NCBI GenBank assembly: GCA_019750655.1
Contig: JAIEOG010000192.1
Coordinates: forward strand, 1 to 12,202
Origin: a bacterium
GTDB taxonomy: Bacteria; Bdellovibrionota; FAC87; UBA2466
Length of the DNA: 12,202 nt
Direction: 5' to 3'
Made by a program: the position numbers and the translations under genes. Below, piece after piece: positions 6,366 through 12,202 of the stretch. The stretch's first letter is position 1, and each line of letters starts with the position of its first letter. A model generated the notes under the pieces. The model searched no databases. It had not been told where the DNA came from and saw only the letters and a list, made by a program, of their open reading frames with translations.

Positions 6366-6872
6366 ATGGGTAAGAGGGGGTTTGTTTTAATCACAGACCG
6401 CGGGGGACACCTCCACAACGCGCGCATGCTGTTAGAGCAGCTGGGTGTGGTGCCGGAGGCGATATTGACCACCCCGGGGCCTGAGTTAGAAGCGCTCCGG
6501 CAGGGGCCCTCTTCGGTTTACCGCATTCCCCAACTCTTCTCTTGGATAGGCAAGCGACGCTTTTGGAATCCGCTGAAAGTGGCTTGGTCTTTCCTCCGCG
6601 CTCTCTGGCTCTTAGTGCGTTTGCGCCCACAGCAGGTGATTTCGTTGGGCGCAAGCAACGTAGTGCCCTTTTGTTATTTAGCGAAAGGGTGGGGCGCGAA
6701 GGTGGTCCATGTCGAATGCATGAATCAAGTGCATAGCTCCAGCGTGACAGGCCGCATGCTCTACCCGATTTGCGACGTGCTCTATGTTCAATGGCCGGAA
6801 TTGCTAAGCCGCTACGGTTCAAAGGCGCGGTATTCCGGTTGGGTGTTGGGAAGCTCAAGGAGAACTGCATGA
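6366..6872 (+). CDS. Alg14/PssD-like glycosyltransferase subunit
   Basis: A 168-residue protein of the Alg14 family, the membrane-binding half of a split GT-B glycosyltransferase that adds a sugar from a UDP-sugar to a polyprenyl-diphosphate-linked acceptor. Seen: the N-terminal nucleotide-fold strand FVLITDRGGHLHNA (about 6-19), a hydrophobic segment near 74-87 (WSFLRALWLLVRLR) for membrane association, then VISLGASNVVPFCYLAK and VVHVECMN, and the C-terminal VQWPELLSRY. Its stop overlaps the start of the next gene by ATGA, as expected for two subunits made together. The ATG has no Shine-Dalgarno sequence; TAGACT at 6352-6357 could be a -10 nine bases away, without a good -35, so a leaderless start is possible. 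Bacterial relatives are PssD, CpsF and WelK-type proteins; donor and acceptor are unknown. No other polysaccharide genes are in the window. Confidence 0.88.
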   Translation: MGKRGFVLITDRGGHLHNARMLLEQLGVVPEAILTTPGPELEALRQGPSSVYRIPQLFSWIGKRRFWNPLKVAWSFLRALWLLVRLRPQQVISLGASNVVPFCYLAKGWGAKVVHVECMNQVHSSSVTGRMLYPICDVLYVQWPELLSRYGSKARYSGWVLGSSRRTA

Positions 6873-7315
6873 TTTTCGTCACCGTTTCGACTGGACACTT
6901 CGATCCGCTCATCCGCGCTTGTGCGAGACTAAGCCACCGCTATGAATTCGTGGCTCAAATCGGAAGCGGGCATTTCACGCCGCCATTTCCGTTTTTTCGC
7001 ACGGCAGCGACGACCGATATCGAAGTAAAAATGAAGGAAGCGGAATTAGTTATCACGCATGCGGGTACGGGGATGCTCTCCATGCTCTACCGCCTGCAAA
7101 AACCCTGCATCGTCATTCCAAAGCAGATGCGCTACGGCGAAGCCAACGATGGCCAAGTCGAGCTGGCCCGCAAATGGGGCGAGCTAGAAATGGGCGTGCT
7201 CTGCATGGACGTCAATGAACTCGAGGCCGCGATTGAACGTTGCCGCGAGAAAAACTGGGCCTTCCCCCAGATGCCCTCGCTGGGCGACGGGATGCGCTCG
7301 GACCTTGACCTGTAA
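6869..7315 (+). CDS. Alg13/PssE-like glycosyltransferase subunit
   Basis: A 148-residue protein equal to the C-terminal (donor-binding) domain of GT28 enzymes, like eukaryotic Alg13 and bacterial PssE/CpsG. It carries MIFVTVSTGHFDPLIR at the N terminus and the UDP-sugar-binding region ELVITHAGTGMLSMLY followed by KPCIVIPK. It would be the catalytic partner of the Alg14-like protein encoded just upstream. AGGAG lies six bases before the ATG, inside the upstream gene, and the two reading frames overlap by four bases, so translational coupling is likely. Compared with the usual GT(H/Q)xxxFxRL start, the glycine-rich loop looks slightly shortened and begins with Ser-Thr, which may be lineage variation. 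The bcp gene follows after 24 bases, so the three may be co-transcribed. Confidence 0.9.
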   Translation: MIFVTVSTGHFDPLIRACARLSHRYEFVAQIGSGHFTPPFPFFRTAATTDIEVKMKEAELVITHAGTGMLSMLYRLQKPCIVIPKQMRYGEANDGQVELARKWGELEMGVLCMDVNELEAAIERCREKNWAFPQMPSLGDGMRSDLDL

Positions 7316-7339
7316 TCTCCGCTCCATTACGAAGGGGCC

Positions 7340-7783
7340 ATGGTTGAAGTAGGCGCCAAGGCCCCGTCTTTCTCTGTTCTCGATCACACCGGAAAAAAAG
7401 TTTCCCTGGAGAGCTTGCGCGGCAAAAAAGTCGTGCTGTGGTTCTACCCAAAAGCCGACACCCCAGGGTGCACCGCCGAAGGTTGTGCCTTCCGCGATCG
7501 CCAAGCCGAGTTTGAAAAACTGGGAGCAGTGCTCTACGGCGTTTCCTTTGACACTGTCGCTGAGAACGCCGCCTTCGCACAGAAATTCGGTTTCGAGTTT
7601 CCCTTGCTCTGCGACACCGAACGGCAAATCGGCATCGCTTATGGTGCTTGCGCGACCGCGAAGGACACCTACGCCAAGCGAATTGCTTACCTGATTTCCG
7701 AAACGGGCACAGTGCTCAAAGCCTTCCCGAAGGTAGAAGCGGCGGCGTTCCCCCAGCAGGTGCTGGAAATGCTCACTGCTTAG
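7340..7783 (+). CDS. bcp: Thioredoxin-dependent thiol peroxidase (BCP/PrxQ)
   Basis: A 147-residue peroxiredoxin of the PrxQ/BCP type, a cytoplasmic peroxidase regenerated by thioredoxin. The peroxidatic Cys44 and resolving Cys49 sit in the family motif FYPKADTPGCTAEGCAFRD (CX4C), and the domain starts with the usual GAKAPSFSV and ends with a helix after a FPKVEAA segment. Length is slightly below the E. coli protein (about 156). The ATG has GAAGG four bases upstream. Placement 24 bases behind the Alg13-like gene suggests a shared message but not a shared function. Its last 11 bases overlap the end of the convergent metalloprotease gene, with no terminator between them, so the two transcripts probably overlap at their 3-prime ends. 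Confidence 0.95.
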   Translation: MVEVGAKAPSFSVLDHTGKKVSLESLRGKKVVLWFYPKADTPGCTAEGCAFRDRQAEFEKLGAVLYGVSFDTVAENAAFAQKFGFEFPLLCDTERQIGIAYGACATAKDTYAKRIAYLISETGTVLKAFPKVEAAAFPQQVLEMLTA

Positions 7784-10592
7784 TAAAGGCCAAGTAGATT
7801 TGCTGTAAGAAGAGCTGTTCGCCGGTGACATAGCGGCGCAACATCTCGCGCCTTTGTTCTAACTGCGTGGTTTTTAGCAAGATATCCCACGGCTGGTAAC
7901 CACGCGCATTCAAAAGCTCGCGATTGCGCAACCCCGCCGCAAGCTGTTCACTCGTCCCGCCCAGCGCCTTTAGGTAATCTTCCGCCACATTGAGGTTGTT
8001 ACGAATGAGCAGGCCCGTAGCCGTCTTAAGCCCGTCGGATGAGAGGAAGAGCGGCGCTGCAAAGGCCGTGTCTTCATTCACCACCGCGAAGGCGCGTTCA
8101 AAGGTGTTCCGCGCGCGTTCAAACGGGGAGACGTCCGAGAAGGGGAAGTCCCCTTGCACATCTTTTTCTAGCGAGCCGCTTAAGACCTTATCGAAGAGCA
8201 GGGTGCGGTAATACTCTTCGAAATCTAGGCGGACTTTCTGAATGCGGTTCCAGATAGAGCCGCGGTCTTTGTCTTCTCCCTTGAGAGAGAAAGCTTCCAC
8301 GCGAATGAGCTCACGGGCTTCGGGGGAACGGGCGAGCTCCGCGACATCCTTGGTCAGCAGCTGGAGGGCATGCCGCCGTAGGCTGTAGTCGAAGGGCGTG
8401 ATGCGGTAGAACGGGTCGCTTCCTTCCCCTTGTGCTTCTTTCGTATTCGAAATCAAATCAACCAAGAGCTCGGGGACCGTGCGCTCTGACACGGAGAACG
8501 GGGTGAGTTTTTCTCCGTCATGCAAAGGGTGATCGGTTGGCGCGCAAATGAGGTTGAGCGCCATTTGTTTGTCTTTGTTCACGCCGCGGCTCTGCAGCTT
8601 GCGGCCAATCTGGTCGTATCCGTCGAAGGGCGCACGGGTGTTGTCGAGCACTACGCGCCGGAGTGCTTGAACAGCTTCTTGCCGGGCTAGCCTGGCGTCT
8701 TCCATGACTAGCCGAAGTTTGCGCCGATCGATCGAACGGCGCATGGTACGCGGGACATAACGAGGCACGCCGTCTTTGAACGTGATGCTCGGAGCTGCCG
8801 CGATCTCCGTCCAGATCGCGCCATAATCGGGCTGGCCGATGGTGGACTCGATCCTCTGGCGCGCGAGTTGCCAGAGCTCTTGGTAATTTCCCCGGGACTG
8901 CGCTTGGAGCAGGGCAGTGGCGTGATCGTAGACCTGGCGCAAAGGCAGCAGTAGCGCGAGCACGCGCTTTTCATAGGTCTCGGGGCTTTTTTCAAAACCC
9001 ACACGGTCGAGGCGAAGATTCAGAGTTTCATAACTGGAGAAGTAGCGATCCACCTGGTTCTGCACGAAAGAACGCAGCGTGGTTTCCGAGTCGAAGAGCT
9101 GGCAAAGCGGTGAACGTGAACTAAAGACATCTTCGTCCGAGCAATAAAGGTAAGGGTGCTTGAGTACCGTCTCACGGGCGAGCCCATCGGGCGCGTAAGC
9201 GTAAACGAGGGCCGACTCATCGTAGGGGCCAATGGAAGGGCTGCGGCCCCGCAAGAAATCGTAGTCCATTATGCTGGTGCTTTGTTCGCCCGTGCGGAAA
9301 TTCGCCGAGTCGGCGGAGGCCAGGAAGTTATGGCCCAAGCCCAGCGTGTGGCCGAATTCGTGTTCGAAGAGGCCGGAGACGATGCGCGTCTCGCGTTCAG
9401 CAGGGGAGAGATTGCTCAGGTCGCGCACCTGGTCCAGCAGGGCAAGGCTATCCGCGCGAGTGACGTTGGCGTTTAGATCGCCGCGGATTTCATCCTGCAA
9501 CTCCGAGATGTCGGCGTGCAATCGGTCGGTGGTGCTGGTTGTCGTGGGTTTTAATTTCCCACGAGAACGTTCCCAGAGCGCTTCTTGGAGTAGGGCGCGT
9601 TCGAGTACACTGCCGTAAAGCAGCACGTCGGCTTTGACGATTTCTCCCGTGCGCGGGTTGGCATAAACCGGCGCATAGCCCAGCATGCCGTGGTCTGAAT
9701 GCGCAGATTTATCGTAGACGATGAGATTGTATCGAAGGTCGCCTAGTTGTTGGCCCGTGTTTTCACGGACGGGTTCCAAGACGGGATCGCCCACTGCTTT
9801 TTTCAGTGCGGTCGCCCAATGGGCGACACCTCGTTGCACGATGGGTTTAAAGTGATCGGGAAAACCCGCAGAGAAATAAAAGACAATCGATCGCGAAGTA
9901 TCCCAGCGGTTGATGAACTGCTTGCGGCGGCTCTCCGTCGCGAAGTCGAGCCCATTAATCGGCAAAGTGTCGGTGTGGAAAAGCCCATACTGCACTTGGG
10001 CTTCTAGTGGGTACTCGCGCTGCCGGTAGCTCGTGGAAGGGTTGTAGCGGATAAAACTGTAACGTAAGCGCAGAGAAGTTCCATTTCGCAACAGACGCTC
10101 TACTTCGAAGTTAATGGCTTCCCGCGAAGCGTCCCATTCCCAGGGTTGCGTGATGACGCTGGTGCGGCTTTCGGCGTCTAAAGGATCGGCCATGTCGCGG
10201 GCCAGTTCGAGTTCGACAAACGAGCGCTGTTCCCAACCGCGCGGCTGCGGGTCGGAATACCGGGCGGGGAATGTGGCCAGCACGCGGTTTTTTTCTGCGG
10301 TGGAAGCGTTCTGGTAGAGCGGGTCGACGGAATAAACCTGCACTTGGTTCTCACGTGCGACGAATTGGATGATCTTGTTATTCTCGAGAGCGATGCCTGG
10401 AGCGTGCTCTTTGAATTTCCCTTCGGGTGCATGCACGCCCACGACCGTTTTTAGGAATAGGAAGTTTCCGGACAGCTGAGCTCGAGAGATGGTCGACGAA
10501 GAGACTGGCGGTTGGCTGGGTTGGCAGGCAGCGAGTAGAAAAAGCAAGGCCCCGAATCCCGCTTTTGCTCCCTGATTCCACTTCCCCTGCAT
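7773..10592 (-). CDS. Met-zincin zinc metalloprotease lipoprotein
   Basis: A 939-residue secreted protein. Residues 1-22 form a lipoprotein signal peptide with lipobox LAAC (Cys23), so it is probably anchored in the outer membrane or periplasm. The zinc site is HEFGHTLGLGHN at 411-422: ligands His411, His415 and His421, with catalytic Glu412. It is followed by a Met-turn SIMDY (Met442). This HExxHxxGxxH plus SxMDY layout matches the DUF4953/DUF5117 Met-zincin proteins. The large N-terminal (about 30-330) and C-terminal (about 460-939) regions show no domain I can name; the C-terminal half is rich in Arg and predicted helix. The ATG has no good ribosome site and lies inside an inverted repeat. 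The target is unknown; cell-wall or protein turnover outside the cytoplasm is inference. Confidence 0.88.
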   Translation of the reverse strand: MQGKWNQGAKAGFGALLFLLAACQPSQPPVSSSTISRAQLSGNFLFLKTVVGVHAPEGKFKEHAPGIALENNKIIQFVARENQVQVYSVDPLYQNASTAEKNRVLATFPARYSDPQPRGWEQRSFVELELARDMADPLDAESRTSVITQPWEWDASREAINFEVERLLRNGTSLRLRYSFIRYNPSTSYRQREYPLEAQVQYGLFHTDTLPINGLDFATESRRKQFINRWDTSRSIVFYFSAGFPDHFKPIVQRGVAHWATALKKAVGDPVLEPVRENTGQQLGDLRYNLIVYDKSAHSDHGMLGYAPVYANPRTGEIVKADVLLYGSVLERALLQEALWERSRGKLKPTTTSTTDRLHADISELQDEIRGDLNANVTRADSLALLDQVRDLSNLSPAERETRIVSGLFEHEFGHTLGLGHNFLASADSANFRTGEQSTSIMDYDFLRGRSPSIGPYDESALVYAYAPDGLARETVLKHPYLYCSDEDVFSSRSPLCQLFDSETTLRSFVQNQVDRYFSSYETLNLRLDRVGFEKSPETYEKRVLALLLPLRQVYDHATALLQAQSRGNYQELWQLARQRIESTIGQPDYGAIWTEIAAAPSITFKDGVPRYVPRTMRRSIDRRKLRLVMEDARLARQEAVQALRRVVLDNTRAPFDGYDQIGRKLQSRGVNKDKQMALNLICAPTDHPLHDGEKLTPFSVSERTVPELLVDLISNTKEAQGEGSDPFYRITPFDYSLRRHALQLLTKDVAELARSPEARELIRVEAFSLKGEDKDRGSIWNRIQKVRLDFEEYYRTLLFDKVLSGSLEKDVQGDFPFSDVSPFERARNTFERAFAVVNEDTAFAAPLFLSSDGLKTATGLLIRNNLNVAEDYLKALGGTSEQLAAGLRNRELLNARGYQPWDILLKTTQLEQRREMLRRYVTGEQLFLQQIYLAFTKQ

Positions 10593-10617
10593 GCCCTAGG
10601 CGTAACAAAAGGGCATG
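10590..10617. repeat. Inverted repeat covering the metalloprotease start codon
   Basis: CATGCCC (10590-10596) and GGGCATG (10611-10617) are perfect 7-base inverted copies separated by 14 bases. The first arm contains the start codon of the minus-strand metalloprotease gene. It could be an operator near the transcription start, or an RNA hairpin hiding the start if a leader is present. Confidence 0.4.
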
Positions 10618-10684
10618 AGGCTGTCGCGCGGAAAGTAACGCATCGCAGTGCGTGCCTGGCTCAGGCGGGGATTCTTTTGGTATC

Positions 10685-10713
10685 TTGACGGGTTAGGTGG
10701 GTTCCCGCATTCT
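10685..10713 (+). promoter_or_regulatory. Candidate folD promoter, leaderless arrangement
   Basis: TTGACG (10685-10690, 5 of 6) is followed after 17 bases by CATTCT (10708-10713, 3 of 6). The -10 ends six bases before the folD ATG at 10720, the same distance as at lon. No Shine-Dalgarno sequence precedes the ATG. The -10 is weak, so this is less sure than the lon promoter. Confidence 0.5.
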
Positions 10714-10719
10714 AGCGCC

Positions 10720-11562
10720 ATGCCCACGGACCTACTCGGAAAGCCAGTTGCCGAAGAGATCTACCGCAAGGTCGTGTTGGACCTCTCTCTGCTCTCTTTC
10801 GTTCCTAAACTGGTCGTCGTTCTCGTGGGCGAAGATCCCGCATCGCAAACGTACGTTCGCAGCAAAGAGAAGAAATGCCTCGACCTCGGAATGCACGGGG
10901 AAACGCTCACGCTCCCTGTGACTGTGACCGAAGACGAACTCCTGGCAGTCGTCCGCAAACTCAATGCCGATCCAACGGTCACGGGAATCTTGGTGCAGCT
11001 CCCGCTGCCGCCTGCGATCCGTAAGCGGGCCGTCTTGAAGGAAATTCACCCGCTCAAGGACGTCGATGGCCTGCATGCTGAAAATGCGGGGCTGTTGTTC
11101 CAGGGGGAACCGCGATTGCAGCCTTGCACGCCAGCGGGTGTTATGGAAATTCTGCGCCACTACGGCATTCCCACAGTCGGTAAACACGCTGTCGTCTTAG
11201 GGCGCAGCGATATCGTCGGCCGACCCATGGCTACGATGCTGACGCTCGCCGATGCCACTGTGACGGTTTGCCATTCAAAGACGGCAGATCTCGCGTGTTT
11301 CACCAGGGACGCCGATATTCTCGTTGCGGCGATTGGAAAACCGAAATTCCTCAAAGCAGATCATGTGAAGCCCGGAGCCACCGTAGTCGACGTCGGCATT
11401 CACCGTACGCCTACGGGGTTGTGTGGCGATGTCGACGCTGCCAGCGTTAAAACGGTTTGCGGCGCTCTCACACCCGTACCGGGCGGTGTGGGGCCCATGA
11501 CCATCGCGATGCTTATGAAAAATGTTCTAATGGCCGCGAGTCTTCAGTCCAAAGGGCGCTAG
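10720..11562 (+). CDS. folD: Bifunctional methylenetetrahydrofolate dehydrogenase/cyclohydrolase
   Basis: A 280-residue FolD, the cytoplasmic homodimer that oxidises 5,10-methylene-THF with NADP and hydrolyses the product to 10-formyl-THF, feeding purine and fMet synthesis. The catalytic Tyr45 and Lys49 lie in TYVRSKEKK. The signature VQLPLP, the KDVDGLH segment, the NADP-binding GRSDIVGRP and the C-terminal TPVPGGVGPMT are all present, in order and at normal length. The ATG at 10720 gives the usual N terminus; the frame is open upstream to 10648 but the extra residues are not FolD-like. No ribosome site precedes the ATG and a promoter lies immediately upstream, so a leaderless message is likely. 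Its last 36 bases overlap the convergent coaE gene. The 127-base gap to the divergent metalloprotease gene holds the promoters of both. Confidence 0.97.
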   Translation: MPTDLLGKPVAEEIYRKVVLDLSLLSFVPKLVVVLVGEDPASQTYVRSKEKKCLDLGMHGETLTLPVTVTEDELLAVVRKLNADPTVTGILVQLPLPPAIRKRAVLKEIHPLKDVDGLHAENAGLLFQGEPRLQPCTPAGVMEILRHYGIPTVGKHAVVLGRSDIVGRPMATMLTLADATVTVCHSKTADLACFTRDADILVAAIGKPKFLKADHVKPGATVVDVGIHRTPTGLCGDVDAASVKTVCGALTPVPGGVGPMTIAMLMKNVLMAASLQSKGR

Positions 11563-12202
11563 CTCTTGGAGTTTACGGTGGAGTTCTTCCACTGTTCCAT
11601 TGTTTTCGACGACCCAGTCAGCAGCAGCGCTCTTCGCGCCGTCAGACGCTTGCGCTTCCAAGATCTGGCGCAACTGTTCTTCAGAAAGTCCCGTGCGGTG
11701 GCGAGCGCGTTCGAGCCGCAGAGCTTCGAGGGAAGTGAGCAGGAGGATTTTGTCGAAGTGGCTATGCCAGTTCTTTTCAATAATCGTCGCGCCCTCGCAG
11801 ATAATTCCGGGGTAGCCCCCGCGCCGAGCGTTGCGGGCCTGCTCCTGGTAAAGATCTTTCAGCTTCGGATGCAGGATGGCTTCGAGCTTCGTGCGTTGGG
11901 TGGCGTCGGCGAAAACGGCATCGCGTAAGGCAGCGCGATCGATGGCGCCGGAAGAGTCCAAGACTTTAGGCCCGAGCTGCGTGCGGATTTCCGACTGGAC
12001 GTCGGCACGTTGAACTAGCTCGCGGCTCGCGGCATCCAAGTCGAGTACTTTCCACCCTTGGCTTTCAAACCACCGCAACGCCTCACTCTTGCCGCTGCCA
12101 ATCCCGCCTGTGAGCCCGAGAGTCCAAAAGCGCGGTTGCCGGCGCCAGGCGAGGAAAGTGAAGAGCAAAAGGAGCAGAAACGTTCCTGCAGTTACGGCAG
12201 TC
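11527..12202 (-). CDS. coaE: Dephospho-CoA kinase, N-terminally extended, 5-prime end outside window
   Basis: CoaE phosphorylates the 3-prime hydroxyl of dephospho-CoA with ATP, the last step of CoA synthesis. The P-loop LGLTGGIGSGKS is followed by LDLDAASRELVQ (the DAD-type acceptor region), ILHPKLKD in the mobile lid part, and the C-terminal ADWVVENNGTVEEL typical of the family. From TLGLTGG to the end it is about 200 residues, normal for CoaE. The frame does not begin there: it is open to the window edge through a hydrophobic run (TFLLLLLFTFLAW) and Arg-Arg, which looks like a membrane helix followed by positive residues. No ATG or GTG lies between the edge and the P-loop; the only candidate is TTG at 12168, without a ribosome site. 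So the true start is probably upstream, outside the window. The usual PLLFE motif reads EGATIIE here. The tail overlaps folD by 36 bases. Confidence 0.9.
   Translation of the reverse strand, partial: TAVTAGTFLLLLLFTFLAWRRQPRFWTLGLTGGIGSGKSEALRWFESQGWKVLDLDAASRELVQRADVQSEIRTQLGPKVLDSSGAIDRAALRDAVFADATQRTKLEAILHPKLKDLYQEQARNARRGGYPGIICEGATIIEKNWHSHFDKILLLTSLEALRLERARHRTGLSEEQLRQILEAQASDGAKSAAADWVVENNGTVEELHRKLQELAPFGLKTRGH

Noticed and set aside
6391..6912. 173-codon minus-strand frame opposite the Alg14-like gene
   Set aside because: No family resemblance and fully covered by the recognisable Alg14-like and Alg13-like genes on the plus strand.
1..12202. Mobile element, CRISPR array, tRNA or rRNA
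   Set aside because: No transposase or integrase motifs, no regularly spaced direct repeats, and no cloverleaf or rRNA-like sequence were seen. The window reads as ordinary chromosome.

Overview
The window looks like chromosomal housekeeping and envelope DNA from a moderately GC-rich Gram-negative bacterium. A diderm is suggested by a lipobox-bearing metalloprotease, signal-peptide proteins and LonA. A Bdellovibrionota/Oligoflexia-like or other deltaproteobacterial-type lineage is my best guess, but this is inference from gene style and not from any marker gene. No rRNA, tRNA, IS element, CRISPR array or phage gene is visible.

Layout. (1) 1-1190: a truncated Rrf2-family regulator (minus) diverges from a HicB-like/ribbon-helix-helix protein with a Gly/Arg-rich tail (plus). 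The shared intergenic region carries a dyad resembling an Rrf2-type operator. A bidirectional terminator separates the tail of the HicB-like gene from a convergent 2-Cys peroxiredoxin. (2) 1191-2440: the peroxiredoxin (minus), about 360 bases without a confident gene (one possible 35-residue ORF), then a small exported protein with five collagen-like Gly-X-Y triplets and a strong terminator. (3) 2440-6342: lon with a near-consensus promoter placed so that transcription should start at the ATG itself, then a GNAT acetyltransferase and an unrecognised exported/membrane protein, ending at a weak terminator. (4) 6366-7783: a tight plus-strand cluster of an Alg14-like and an Alg13-like glycosyltransferase half (4-base ATGA overlap) followed by a PrxQ/BCP peroxiredoxin. 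(5) 7773-10592: a large Met-zincin lipoprotein on the minus strand, overlapping the bcp gene tail to tail. (6) 10720-12202: folD (plus), overlapping by 36 bases the convergent coaE (minus), whose frame stays open through a membrane-helix-like segment to the window edge.

How the parts fit. Two peroxiredoxins of different subfamilies, Lon and a possible Fe-S/redox-type Rrf2 regulator give a stress-response flavour, but they are not one operon. FolD (one-carbon metabolism) and CoaE (last step of CoA synthesis) are ordinary metabolism. The Alg13/Alg14 pair should form one split, membrane-recruited glycosyltransferase. The signals I find most unusual are the leaderless-type promoters at lon and folD with the same -10 to ATG distance, the HicB/RHH/RGG-like fusion without a HicA partner, and the CoaE domain fused in frame to a hydrophobic segment.
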